Assembly: GCF_029872155.1 (NCBI RefSeq)
Contig: NZ_JARXLA010000004.1
Location: 124,001-188,000, forward strand
Origin: Hyphomicrobium sp. D-2
GTDB taxonomy: Bacteria; Pseudomonadota; Alphaproteobacteria; Rhizobiales; Hyphomicrobiaceae
Reading direction: 5' to 3'
Length of the DNA: 64,000 bases
Shown: positions 38,856 to 48,444 of the stretch, piece after piece
Layout: every line of letters starts with the position of its first letter
How positions within the stretch are numbered: position 1 is the stretch's first letter
The notes under the pieces: generated by a model
What the model was told of the DNA's origin: nothing
Databases searched by the model: none
Seen by the model: the letters and a program-made list of their open reading frames with translations, nothing else
Made by a program: the position numbers and the translations under genes

Positions 38856-39620
38856 ATGATAGCCATCATACGAAAACGGGGTTTGCTCTGGCCGACGCTT
38901 GCAACGCTTGCTGGTCTTGCCCTGCTGATTTCGCTGGGCAACTGGCAGATGCGTCGGCTGGCGTGGAAGCAGCACCTCACGGAAAACATTACCGAGCGCG
39001 TGCACCGCGATCCGTTGCCGGTGGAAGCTGTCGATGCCGCTGCGGCGCGGGGCGATGACATCGAATACACGCGCGTGTCTGCCCAGGGGCAGTGGCTGCA
39101 TGACCGCGAGATGCATCTTTATGCGCTGGATGCGAGCTACGGGCCGGGCTTTTATATCATCACGCCGCTGAAGCTGGCTGATGGCAGCGTGCTGCTGGTC
39201 AATCGCGGCTTCGTTCCGAATGAACTGAAGGATGCGGGTCGGCGCGCTGAGGGGCTGGTAGCGGGCGACGTGCGCGTGGTTGGTCTCGTGCGCGGACCTG
39301 AGGCGCATGGCGCCTTTGTGCCGCCAAACGAACTGAAGCGAAATATCTGGTACTGGCGCGACATCGCCGCCATGGGGGCCGAAGCTGCAGGTGGCACTGA
39401 CGGTGGCGCTGCGCAGGTCCATGCCTTCTTTGTCGATGCCGAGAAGGACCCGGTGCCGCCCGGAGGATGGCCGATAGGTGGGACGACGCGGCTGGAGCTG
39501 CCCAATCGCCACCTGGAGTATGCGCTGACCTGGTACGGACTGGCCGCGACGCTCGTCGGGGTATTCGCCGCTTTTGCCGTGGCGCGATGGCGGCGCAAGG
39601 GCGCCGATGCGAACACGTGA
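38856..39620 (+). CDS. SURF1 family cytochrome oxidase assembly protein
   Basis: A 254-residue inner-membrane protein with the SURF1 layout: N-terminal helix (about 8-28), a large periplasmic domain, and a C-terminal helix (about 222-244). Family motifs include LGNWQMRRLAWK, EYTRVSAQGQW, then GPGFYIITPLKLADGSVLLVNRGFVP, and HLEYALTWYGLAATL near the end. It helps insert haem a into subunit I. A TTG one codon upstream is also possible. It lies downstream of DUF983, completing the assembly block. Confidence 0.93.
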   Translation: MIAIIRKRGLLWPTLATLAGLALLISLGNWQMRRLAWKQHLTENITERVHRDPLPVEAVDAAAARGDDIEYTRVSAQGQWLHDREMHLYALDASYGPGFYIITPLKLADGSVLLVNRGFVPNELKDAGRRAEGLVAGDVRVVGLVRGPEAHGAFVPPNELKRNIWYWRDIAAMGAEAAGGTDGGAAQVHAFFVDAEKDPVPPGGWPIGGTTRLELPNRHLEYALTWYGLAATLVGVFAAFAVARWRRKGADANT

Positions 39621-40092
39621 GAGCGGCCGCCCTGTGCCCTGACCGGGGTCGGGGTCCGGCATCATCCAACCGCTGCGAATCGGTGGGCAGGCGAGGCGGG
39701 CGTCCGTTTGAAGCTGTTATGTGCGGACGTGGCGGTGCGGCATTCTGTCGGTCGTGCTGTGCGCGGTCCTGTGCCCCCGCCTACGCACAGCGATCGCCAG
39801 CGTCCATTTCGCGCTTGAATAGACGCCATCCCGAACGGAGCGGGCTTCTGGCCCGGCCGGTGCCAGGCCCTTTGGGTTAACCGGAAATCGGCTGTGCGGC
39901 AGGCGCTTCGGGTTGCCACGTTCGCTTGTAGGCACGTGTTACGGGCTCTAAAGTACGGCGCAAATTCAGGGCACCGGTTTCCGACAAGAAAAGTACGGTC
40001 AAACGAAAAGATTAGGGGCGTTCTGCCAGTCCGCGCGGAAAGCGGAACACCCTATGCGGCTGCCATCTGCTTCGCACGGAGAACGACGCGCT
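39621..40092. other. Intergenic region before thrC
   Basis: About 470 bases with no credible gene. The segment near 39978-39998 (GCACCGGTTTCCGACAAGAA) looks like a decayed fragment of the rhizobial-type repeat. The thrC promoter should lie here. Confidence 0.35.
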
Positions 40093-41499
40093 TTGAACTA
40101 CATCTCGACCCGGGGTGAAGCGCCCCTGCTGGGCTTTGAAGACGTTGTGCTGGCGGGACTGGCCCGCGATGGTGGGCTGTATGTGCCGGAAACGTGGCCG
40201 ACGCTCTCACCTGAAAAGATCGCGTCGTTTGCCGGGATGCCGTTTGCCGATGTGGCGGCTGAGGTCATCGCGCCATTCACCGGCGGCGCCATCACCCGCG
40301 ACGAACTGCGCGCCATGGCGGCCGATGCCTATTCCGGCTTTGGCCATTCCGCTGTGACGCCGCTTGTGCAGGTCGGCCCCAACCGTTTCGTGCTGGAGCT
40401 GTTCCACGGTCCGACGCTTGCGTTCAAGGATGTGGCGATGCAACTGCTCGCCCGCCTGATGGAGCGCGTGCTGGCTGCGCGTGGACAACGCGCCACCATT
40501 GTCGGCGCGACCTCGGGCGATACCGGCGGCGCGGCGATTGAGGCTTTCCGTGGCTCGCCCCATGTCGACGTGGCGATCCTGTTCCCGGAAGGGCGCGTGT
40601 CGGATGTGCAGCGGCGCATGATGACGACGCCAACGGAAGGCAACGTTCACGCCATTTCCGTGCGCGGCAACTTCGATGACTGTCAGTCGCTCGTGAAGGC
40701 GATGTTCAACGATCACGGCTTCCGTGACCGCATTTCGCTGGCGGGCGTCAACTCGATCAACTGGGCGCGCATCGCGGCGCAGGTGACATATTATTTCGTG
40801 GCGGGCGCCGCGCTGGGCGCGCCGTTCCGTCCGGTTTCGTTCGTCGTGCCGACCGGCAATTTCGGCGATATCTTCGCCGGCTATGTCGCCAAGCGCATGG
40901 GCCTGCCGATCGAGAAGCTGGTTATCGCCTCGAACGTCAACGACATTCTGCCCCGCACGCTGGAAACCGGCGCTTATCAGATGCGCGGCGTCGTCGCGAC
41001 GTCATCGCCATCAATGGACATTCAGATTTCGTCGAACTTCGAGCGCTACCTGTTCGAAGCATCGGGCCGCGACGCCCCGTTCATCCGCGCCAAGATGAGC
41101 GCGCTGCGTGAAACCGGCGGCTTCGACCTCGGTCCGGTGAAAGACGCGATGCGGCGCGAGTTCGGCGCGTCGGCGGCCAGCGAGCAGGATGTGGCGGAAG
41201 CCATCATGCGCACGCGGGCAGCAACCGGCTATGTCGCCGATCCGCATACGGCGTGCGCGATTGTTGCCGCTGAGCGAGTTCTGGGTGAGGGCGGTGCGCC
41301 GCAAATCGTGCTTTCCACCGCGCATCCGGCTAAGTTCCCCGATGCGATGGAGGACATCACCGGCGAACGGCCGGGGCTGCCGGCGCGGCTCTCGACCTTG
41401 ATGACCGACAAGGAGCGCTTCACCACCATCGACAACGACATTGCCGCTGCGGAGGCTCATGTGGAGGCGCTGACGCGCGCAGCTGCGGAGCGCACCTGA
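40093..41499 (+). CDS. thrC: Threonine synthase
   Basis: A PLP enzyme converting O-phosphohomoserine to threonine, 468 residues from the TTG at 40093. That start gives the family N-terminus (xNYISTRGEAP); the ATG at 40054 would add 13 residues of non-conserved sequence. FHGPTLAFKDVAMQLL holds the PLP lysine (about residue 112), GATSGDTGGAAIEAF the phosphate-binding loop, and FVVPTGNFGDIFAGY a further PLP contact. The stop overlaps the next start by one base (TGATG), giving coupling to the M16 peptidase gene. ThrB lies about 9 kb away. Confidence 0.95.
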   Translation: MNYISTRGEAPLLGFEDVVLAGLARDGGLYVPETWPTLSPEKIASFAGMPFADVAAEVIAPFTGGAITRDELRAMAADAYSGFGHSAVTPLVQVGPNRFVLELFHGPTLAFKDVAMQLLARLMERVLAARGQRATIVGATSGDTGGAAIEAFRGSPHVDVAILFPEGRVSDVQRRMMTTPTEGNVHAISVRGNFDDCQSLVKAMFNDHGFRDRISLAGVNSINWARIAAQVTYYFVAGAALGAPFRPVSFVVPTGNFGDIFAGYVAKRMGLPIEKLVIASNVNDILPRTLETGAYQMRGVVATSSPSMDIQISSNFERYLFEASGRDAPFIRAKMSALRETGGFDLGPVKDAMRREFGASAASEQDVAEAIMRTRAATGYVADPHTACAIVAAERVLGEGGAPQIVLSTAHPAKFPDAMEDITGERPGLPARLSTLMTDKERFTTIDNDIAAAEAHVEALTRAAAERT

Positions 41500-42767
41500 T
41501 GCCGGTTGAAATCACGACGCTGTCGAACGGCCTGCGGGTTGTGACCGATACCATGCCCCGGCTTGAGACGGTTTCGCTCGGGCTATGGGTCGGCACGGGG
41601 GCGCGCCACGAAAGCGAGCGCGAGCACGGCATCTCGCATTTCCTTGAGCATATGGCGTTCAAGGGCACGGCCACCCGCACGGCGCAGCAGATCGCGGAAG
41701 AGATCGAGGCGGTGGGCGGCGATCTCAACGCGGCCACCAGCATGGAGACGACCGCCTATTACGCGCGCGTGCTGAAGGGCGATGAGAAAGTCGCGCTGGG
41801 TATCATCGCCGACATCCTGCGCAATTCCGAGTTTGGCCGGCCGGAGCTGGAAGGCGAGCGGCAGGTCATTCTGCAGGAAATTGCTGCGACGCGGGATAGC
41901 CCGGACGATATGGGCTACGACCTCCTGCACGATGCGGCATTCCCGGATCAGTCGGTGGGCCGGCCCATTCTCGGCACGCCGGAAAGCGTCGGCCGATTTA
42001 CGTCAGGGGATCTGCGGCGCTTTTTGGGGCGGCGCTACGGCCCTGCCAACATGGTGATCGGAGCGGCGGGCGCTGTCCGCCACGGAAATCTGGTTCGCCA
42101 CGTTGAAGCCCTATTCGGAGACTTTGCTGACAAGAAGCGAACAACCGGGGAACGGAAGGCCAAATATGTTGGTGGCGTTCGTTTTTCCGAGAAATCCTTT
42201 GAGCAAAGCCATCTTCTGATCGGGTTTCCCAGTCCATCCTATCGGGACGAATCATTTTTTGCGGCTCAGGTGTTCTCGGGCCTGTTCGGTGGGGGCATGT
42301 CGTCCCGTCTGTTTCAGGAGGTGCGTGAAAAGCGCGGGCTTTGTTATGCAATCTACTCCTCGGCCTGGAGTTTGAGTGACACCGGACTGTTTGCGGTTCA
42401 TGCGGCGACGGGCACGGGATTGATGACACAGCTCATCGACGTCGTGGGAGCCGAGTTCAAGCGTGCAGCGGAGCAGGCGCCGACAACAGCGGAGCTGGAG
42501 CGCTCCAAGGCACAGCTCAAGGCTGGGCTGTTGATGAGCCTGGAGAGTTCTTCGGCCCGCGCCGAGCAGGTGGCCCGCAACGTGATGATGCACGATCGTG
42601 TGCTCACCAACCGGGAGCTGATGGATAAGGTTGACGCCGTAACCGCGGAGGAAACGCGGGCGTTTGCAGCTAAGCTGCTGTCGAACAGGGCGTCGGTTTC
42701 GCTTGTTGGAAGTGGGAAGCGCTCGCGCAAATACGCCGAGCTTGCGGCTGCTACGGTCGGCACGTAG
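41499..42767 (+). CDS. M16 family zinc metallopeptidase (processing-peptidase-like)
   Basis: A 422-residue protein of the pitrilysin family. The inverted zinc motif HxxEH is present (His47, Glu50, His51 in GISHFLEHMAFKGT), with the distal Glu in the GERQVILQEI segment. The length and sequence fit the bacterial PqqL/YmxG branch related to the mitochondrial processing peptidase beta subunit. The gene overlaps thrC by one base; this thrC-M16 pairing is widespread in Hyphomicrobiales. Its natural substrate is not known. Confidence 0.94.
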   Translation: MPVEITTLSNGLRVVTDTMPRLETVSLGLWVGTGARHESEREHGISHFLEHMAFKGTATRTAQQIAEEIEAVGGDLNAATSMETTAYYARVLKGDEKVALGIIADILRNSEFGRPELEGERQVILQEIAATRDSPDDMGYDLLHDAAFPDQSVGRPILGTPESVGRFTSGDLRRFLGRRYGPANMVIGAAGAVRHGNLVRHVEALFGDFADKKRTTGERKAKYVGGVRFSEKSFEQSHLLIGFPSPSYRDESFFAAQVFSGLFGGGMSSRLFQEVREKRGLCYAIYSSAWSLSDTGLFAVHAATGTGLMTQLIDVVGAEFKRAAEQAPTTAELERSKAQLKAGLLMSLESSSARAEQVARNVMMHDRVLTNRELMDKVDAVTAEETRAFAAKLLSNRASVSLVGSGKRSRKYAELAAATVGT

Positions 42768-42791
42768 CGCCTGTTAAGGGGGACACAGCCG

Positions 42792-43406
42792 ATGGCATTC
42801 CTGCGATCCAGCAGCATTCCGGACGTCAGCATCGCGCTGCGCGGTCGCGGTGTGTGGCTGCGAGCGCCGGTCATGGCTGATTATGTTGCGTGGGCGGAGC
42901 TGCGCGCCGTCAGTCGCGATCACCTGACCCCGTGGGAGCCCCTCTGGCAGCGCGATGAGCTGTCCCGCAGCGCCTTCCGTCGCCGCGTGCGCTACTACCA
43001 GCGCGAGGCGCGGGAAGACATGGGCTATGCCTTCCTTATTTTCTCTGAAGACGATGATGAGTTGATCGGCGGCTTGACCATGTCGAATGTGCGTCGCGGT
43101 GTGACGCAGTCGGCTGTGTTGGGCTACTGGATGGGAAAGCCGTTTGCCGGTCGCGGTTACATGACTGAAGCGGTGCGCGCGGTTGTGAACTTCGGCTTCG
43201 AGACGCTGCACCTGCACCGGCTGGAAGCTGCGACGATGCCGCACAATATCGCTTCCATCCGCGTGCTCGAACATAACGGCTTCCGACGTGAAGGCTTTGC
43301 GCGGGGCCTGTTGAGAATAAACGGCGCTTGGGAAGATCACGTTCTGCATGCTCTCCTGTGTGATGAAGTCCCCCGTGATGTGGGCTTGGAGGCGCAGCTG
43401 GAATGA
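42792..43406 (+). CDS. GNAT family N-acetyltransferase (RimJ-like)
   Basis: A 204-residue acetyltransferase. The GNAT fold is visible: GRGVWLRAPVMADYVAWAEL at the start, ELIGGLTMSNV, the acetyl-CoA loop GYWMGKPFAGRGYMTEAV and HRLEAATMPHNIASIRVLEHNGF. The pattern is that of RimJ/RimL ribosomal-protein N-acetyltransferases, though many members act on other substrates. It starts 24 bases after the M16 gene and overlaps the next gene by four bases (ATGA). Confidence 0.92.
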   Translation: MAFLRSSSIPDVSIALRGRGVWLRAPVMADYVAWAELRAVSRDHLTPWEPLWQRDELSRSAFRRRVRYYQREAREDMGYAFLIFSEDDDELIGGLTMSNVRRGVTQSAVLGYWMGKPFAGRGYMTEAVRAVVNFGFETLHLHRLEAATMPHNIASIRVLEHNGFRREGFARGLLRINGAWEDHVLHALLCDEVPRDVGLEAQLE

Positions 43407-46400
43407 ACGATCACTGCGGCAACCCTATCGGACATCAAAGCGCGTTCGCGAGCGGCACCCGATCGGGCGTCGCTGGCTGGCTGATGTTCGTTGCCGCGAT
43501 TCTGGTGCTGCTTGCCTCGCTGTCGGGCCGCGCGCTGGCGCTTGGGCCCATCGCGATCGATCCTGAGCAGGACCGGCTGGAACTGACCACGCTGGGCGAG
43601 TTCTATGATGCACGCGGCGACAGTCTGCAGGTTGAAACGGCACCGGCTGCCGACGGCATGTCGGGGCGTATGTCCGTTTCGGCGCGCACACCGGGCACCA
43701 GCCCGAACTGGGTTGTGTTCGCGCTCACCAATCCGACCGACAAGCCGATCGAGCGCTGGCTAACGGCGGCGCGGTATAACATCGTCGGCTCAGGCGCGGT
43801 GTGGCCCGACCTGGACGCCAAGCGCATCGAGGCGGTAACGCCGTCGATGGGTTTCATTCCCGAGCGCATCAAGTCCGACCGCGCTGACATCTTCCGCATC
43901 ACCATCGAGCCGGGGCAGACCGTTACTTATGTGGTGGAGCTGGCGGCAGATCGTTTTGCCCGCATCTATCTCTGGAAGCCGTTTGAATACGAGCTTTATT
44001 CGCGCGATCGCCAATTGATGAACGGCATCATGCTGGGTCTGACCGGCTTGCTGGCCATCTTCCTCACGGCGATCTTTGCCGCCAACCACAAGGCTATCTT
44101 CCCGAGCGCCGCGCTCGTTGCCTGGTGCGTGCTGGCATATCTGTGCGTCGACTTCGGCTTCTTCCATAAACTGTTCCAGCTCAAACCCGAGGACAACGCC
44201 GTCTATCGAGCGGCGAGCGAGGCGGCTGTCGCGGCCAGCCTCGTCGTTTTCATATCGGTGTTTTTGCGCATCGCGTTCTGGCATGGCCTGATACGTATGC
44301 TGTTCACGGTGTGGATCATCGCTCAGCTCACGCTGGTGGCCGTGGCGATCATTGATCCGCGTCTCGCCTCGACGTTTGCGCGCATGTCGTTCCTGGTCAT
44401 TGGCGGCGTTGGCGGCGCGTTCGCGCTGTTCCTTGCCGTTCGCGGACAGGATCGCGCGCTGTCGCTTATCCCGACGTGGATCCTGTTCCTGATCTGGATC
44501 TTCGGCGCCTCAATGGTGCTGACGGGCCGCATTTCCGGCGATGCCGCTGTGCAAGGCCTCGTGGCCGGTCTGGTGCTGATCCTCATTCTCATCGGCTTTA
44601 CGGTGACGCAGTTTGCGTTCCGCTCGCTGGAGCCGCTGTTCGGCACCACGCCGAGCGAATTGCAGTTGCGTGCACTTGCTGTCGATGGCGCCGGTTCTGC
44701 GGTGTGGGAATGGAGCGCACGGCGGGATGAAGTGAAGGTCAGCCCCGCCATTGAGGCATCGCTGGGCCTCAATCCAGGCGAGCTGTGCACTAAGGTCGAT
44801 GACTTTATAAAACATCTGCATCCGACGGATCGGGAGCGTTTCCGCACCATTCTGTGGTCGGTGCAGGAGCGCACCTGGGCGCGCATCCGCACCGATTTCC
44901 GCATGCGCCACACCGACAACAGCTATCGCTGGTTCGAGCTTGAAGCGGCGAGCGTTCCCAATGCGGACGCCCGGGCCATGCGCTGTGTCGGCCTTGTGCG
45001 TGACGTCACCGATGCCAAGCGCGCGCATGAGCGGCTGTTGCACGATGCCGTGCACGATAGCCTGACCGGCCTGCCTAATCGCGAGCTGCTGCTTGACCGG
45101 TTGGGTGTAGCCATCACGCGCACGAAAACCGAGATCGGCGTGCGGCCCAGCGTGATGGTCGTCGACATCGACAAGTTCAAGAGCGTCAACGTTTCGTTTG
45201 GCTTGGTTGTCGGCGACAGCCTGCTGCTGACCATCGCGCGGCGTCTGCAAAGCCATCTCGGCCCGCATGATACGCTGGCGCGCGTCGGCGGCGATCAGTT
45301 CGCCATTCTGATGATCGCGGGTCAAAGCCCGCAGGATATGGCCGGCCTTGCGGAGCGTGTGCGGCGTTCGCTGCGTGCGCCGATCAAGATCGCCGGACAG
45401 GAAATCGTGTTGACCGGCTCAATCGGCATCGCGGTTTATGATGGCGCGACGCCTTCGCACCTCGACCTTTATAAAGAGGCTGAGATCGCGATGCACCGCG
45501 CCAAGCGTGGCGGCGCCGACCGGATCGAGATCTTCCGCCCCGATATGCGATCGGATCGAGATGATCGCGTTGCGCTGGAAAATGATCTGCGCAAGGCGCT
45601 GGCGAAGAACCAGATCAAGATTCTGTATCAGCCGATCATCTACCTGCCGACCGAGGAACTTGCCGGGTTCGAGGCGATGATCCGCTGGGAGCATCCCAAG
45701 CGCGGTTTGCTTGCGCCGGAGGATTTCATCCCGGCTGCGGAAGAATCCGACCTGATCGTGCGTCTGGGTTCGCACGTGTTGCTGCGCGCGGCGCAGGATG
45801 CTGCGCGTTGGCAGCGTGAACTGCCGCGCGATGAACGCCCGCTTTTCGTCTCGGTGAACATTTGCAGCAGCCACATCTTCCAGCAGAATCTGATCCAGGA
45901 AATCCGCCACATCCTGGGCCGTAACATCGTGCCGAAGGGTTCGCTGCGGCTTGAGATCTCCGAGAGCCTGGTGATGGAGAATCCGGAGCGGGCTACGGAA
46001 ATTCTGGAATGGCTGCGCGGCGCGGGTGCCGGTTTGGCGCTGGATGAGTTCGGCACCGGCTATTCTTCGCTGGCCTATCTGCAGCGCTTCCCGTTCGACA
46101 CCATCAAGGTTGATCGTGCGCTTGTGCAGGCGGGCGGTGACAGCGGCAGCGCGGGTTCTGCCCTCGTGCGCTCAATCGTGGCGCTGGGGCACGAACTGGG
46201 CAAAAGCGTTGTCGCTGAGGGCGTGGAAACATCCGAGGATGTCGCATTCCTGCGGTCCATCAGCTGCCAGTACGCGCAGGGCTTTTACTACGGCGAGCCG
46301 ATGGCAGATCGCGATGTGCAGCAGCTTTTGAAAATGGTGCGCACCGCCGAGCACAAGCTGCGTCCGCGTGGCCTGTTCCGCAACAAGGTGAAATCGAAGT

Positions 46401-47551
46401 CGCGCAACAAGGGCCAGTCTGGCGCTGATGAAGCGCAGACCGATGCTGCTACCGGCAATGCGGTTGTCGCCAATGGCGCCACGCCGCCGCCAAGATCGGG
46501 CAACAACGGTACGTTGGCAGCGGCGATGCAGGCGGCAGGCAATGCATCGGGTGGTCCGTTGCGCTCGCGCATCCGCACGCAGCCTCCAGGCGGAGGAAAC
46601 GGCGCGGGCCCCGCAGGGCGCGGTGTACGTCCGCCACCTCCAGCACCGGTGCCGCTGACAAACGCCGATATCTCAGCCGCAATGGCGGAACTCGTTGCAT
46701 CATCTGCGGGCGGAGCGTTGGCTACGTCCAGTGCTGCGATCCCACCGGGCGTGATGCCAAACGGCGGTGGTGTGCCGCCGCGATCAGCGCCGAATGCTCC
46801 CGGCGGCATCGCCCCCGACAACGCTCATCCATCGCAGCAACCGGTTCTGCGTGGCGGGCATGATCTTGCTTCGCCGCCTGGACCGGGCGCATCGCAGACG
46901 CGCAGGGACGGCATGCATGCGCCGGCCGCTCCGTCACCTGCACCGATGCCCATGCAGCCGATGAACCAGGATGGAATTGCGCATGGCGTTGGGTTCGCCT
47001 CGGCGCCTCAGGCAATGACCAACGGCGGACGTCCCGTCGAGCACCAGCAGGAGCCGGTTAAGCGGCCGGACTTCACGCCACCGCCCGCGCGCTCGCCAAC
47101 GCCAATGACCGAAGCCAGCGCATCACCGTTCGATGCGTTCGTTGATCCGCCGCTGGTGCATGGCGCTGCGCCGTCGTTTGCGCCGCCTGCGTCCGGTGCG
47201 CAGATGGAGCCACCGCAGCGTCAAGCCGGTGGCGCTGAAGGCAATCATGCGCAGCATCAGCAGAACGGCCAGATGCCTCCCCAGCATGGCAATGAACCGA
47301 TGCCAGTGGGTGTGACGCATCCGGCACCCGCACCCGCTCCGGGCAATGCGCCTGCATTTGCACAGCCGTCACAGAATGCACCGGCAGATGCACCTGCGCG
47401 CCGGACACCACCTGATTTTGCAAGCTTGCCGCCAACGATGGCCGCAAGCCTCGCCAAGCTCGCGGGCGTGCCGTGGCCGCCGCGTGAGGAAGATGAGCGC
47501 GAGCTGGCCGATCACGCGGCAGGCGGCAGACTGCCACCGCGCCAGAGCTGA
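43403..47551 (+). CDS. Large membrane GGDEF-EAL protein with PAS domain and proline-rich tail
   Basis: A 1382-residue c-di-GMP-type signalling protein. A signal/anchor helix precedes a periplasmic beta domain (about 50-195), about seven membrane helices (about 205-410), a PAS-like domain (about 425-545), a GGDEF domain (about 550-705) and an EAL domain (about 720-965). The cyclase motif is degenerate (GGDQF, near residue 627). The EAL domain keeps most metal and substrate residues (EAM-RW, VNICSS, LEISES, VAEGVE), but the DDFGTG motif reads DEFGTG. The last 390 or so residues are Pro/Ala/Gly/Gln-rich and disordered. I infer phosphodiesterase activity or a scaffold role rather than synthesis. 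The GNAT gene overlaps its start. Confidence 0.9.
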   Translation: MNDHCGNPIGHQSAFASGTRSGVAGWLMFVAAILVLLASLSGRALALGPIAIDPEQDRLELTTLGEFYDARGDSLQVETAPAADGMSGRMSVSARTPGTSPNWVVFALTNPTDKPIERWLTAARYNIVGSGAVWPDLDAKRIEAVTPSMGFIPERIKSDRADIFRITIEPGQTVTYVVELAADRFARIYLWKPFEYELYSRDRQLMNGIMLGLTGLLAIFLTAIFAANHKAIFPSAALVAWCVLAYLCVDFGFFHKLFQLKPEDNAVYRAASEAAVAASLVVFISVFLRIAFWHGLIRMLFTVWIIAQLTLVAVAIIDPRLASTFARMSFLVIGGVGGAFALFLAVRGQDRALSLIPTWILFLIWIFGASMVLTGRISGDAAVQGLVAGLVLILILIGFTVTQFAFRSLEPLFGTTPSELQLRALAVDGAGSAVWEWSARRDEVKVSPAIEASLGLNPGELCTKVDDFIKHLHPTDRERFRTILWSVQERTWARIRTDFRMRHTDNSYRWFELEAASVPNADARAMRCVGLVRDVTDAKRAHERLLHDAVHDSLTGLPNRELLLDRLGVAITRTKTEIGVRPSVMVVDIDKFKSVNVSFGLVVGDSLLLTIARRLQSHLGPHDTLARVGGDQFAILMIAGQSPQDMAGLAERVRRSLRAPIKIAGQEIVLTGSIGIAVYDGATPSHLDLYKEAEIAMHRAKRGGADRIEIFRPDMRSDRDDRVALENDLRKALAKNQIKILYQPIIYLPTEELAGFEAMIRWEHPKRGLLAPEDFIPAAEESDLIVRLGSHVLLRAAQDAARWQRELPRDERPLFVSVNICSSHIFQQNLIQEIRHILGRNIVPKGSLRLEISESLVMENPERATEILEWLRGAGAGLALDEFGTGYSSLAYLQRFPFDTIKVDRALVQAGGDSGSAGSALVRSIVALGHELGKSVVAEGVETSEDVAFLRSISCQYAQGFYYGEPMADRDVQQLLKMVRTAEHKLRPRGLFRNKVKSKSRNKGQSGADEAQTDAATGNAVVANGATPPPRSGNNGTLAAAMQAAGNASGGPLRSRIRTQPPGGGNGAGPAGRGVRPPPPAPVPLTNADISAAMAELVASSAGGALATSSAAIPPGVMPNGGGVPPRSAPNAPGGIAPDNAHPSQQPVLRGGHDLASPPGPGASQTRRDGMHAPAAPSPAPMPMQPMNQDGIAHGVGFASAPQAMTNGGRPVEHQQEPVKRPDFTPPPARSPTPMTEASASPFDAFVDPPLVHGAAPSFAPPASGAQMEPPQRQAGGAEGNHAQHQQNGQMPPQHGNEPMPVGVTHPAPAPAPGNAPAFAQPSQNAPADAPARRTPPDFASLPPTMAASLAKLAGVPWPPREEDERELADHAAGGRLPPRQS

Positions 47552-47711
47552 TTGCTGGACGCGCACTGCAGGCAAGCCGCGCGCGCGGCTCTTCCCTGAT
47601 CGATTGGCTGCAAGCGATACTTGGGCGGTGTTTACATCGCGAACAGGGGGCGTGGGGCGAATTCCGTCGCCCGTGTCGCCCCGTGAGTCGCAGTGTGTTC
47701 GCCTGCTCGCC

Positions 47712-48326
47712 TCAGGCGTGTCCGGCGTCGCTGACCAGATGTGATGGATCTACGCCCAGCTTCGCCAGTGCGCGCACATACTTCGTTTCGAGATTTGGAT
47801 CGAAGATGATGTCGGGATCGGCGGGGCAGCTTAACCAGCCATTAGCCTGGATCTCGCTTTCGAGCTGACCCGGTGACCAGCCGGCATAGCCGAGCGCAAG
47901 AATGGCCCGATCAGGCCCTTCGCCAGCTGCGATGGCTTTCAGAATATCGACGGTAGCTGTCAGGCACACGCCGTCCTCAATCGTAAGTGTGGAATCGTCG
48001 GCGAAGTAGTCATCACTGTGCAGCACGAATCCGCGACCGGTTTCGACCGGACCACCAACCTGGATCGTCATGTTGTTGATTTCGCCGATACCGTCGTCGT
48101 CGGTGTCAGCTTCCAGTATGCCCAAACGCTCAAGAAGGTCGGGGAAGGAAATGTGCGATGCGCGTTGATTGATGATCAGACCCATGGCGCCCTCTGCGGA
48201 ATGGGCGCACAGATAGATGACAGAGCGCGCAAAACGCGGGTCTGACATTACCGGCATGGCAATCAGAAGCTGGCCATCAAGATAACCATCTTCCAAGTCC
48301 CAGTTCGTATCGTGATCTATGCTCAT
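47712..48326 (-). CDS. YqgE/AlgH family (UPF0301) protein
   Basis: A 204-residue cytoplasmic protein of the UPF0301 family. Characteristic segments are [36 protein letters not shown] near residue 18, [16 protein letters not shown], and [23 protein letters not shown]. The biochemical function is unsettled. It is divergent from the DsbD-N-like gene. The family call is firm. Confidence 0.95.
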   Translation of the reverse strand: MSIDHDTNWDLEDGYLDGQLLIAMPVMSDPRFARSVIYLCAHSAEGAMGLIINQRASHISFPDLLERLGILEADTDDDGIGEINNMTIQVGGPVETGRGFVLHSDDYFADDSTLTIEDGVCLTATVDILKAIAAGEGPDRAILALGYAGWSPGQLESEIQANGWLSCPADPDIIFDPNLETKYVRALAKLGVDPSHLVSDAGHA

Positions 48327-48444
48327 GTCCCGACATTACCGTGATCGCCGCGCGGCTGTGAAGCGGGCAAATTCCCTCCCGGTTCAATCCAGTGCCGGAA
48401 GCCCTTATATGGCAGGTGTTTAGGCTGAGTTGTAAGCTGGCCAC

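Noticed and set aside
38571-39665. Minus-strand frame (364 codons) over surf1
   Set aside because: It is antisense to SURF1; the sequence is Arg/Pro/His-rich and has no recognisable domain or ribosome site.
44510-45325. Minus-strand frame (271 codons) inside the GGDEF-EAL gene
   Set aside because: It lies opposite conserved PAS and GGDEF coding sequence and has no protein-like features.
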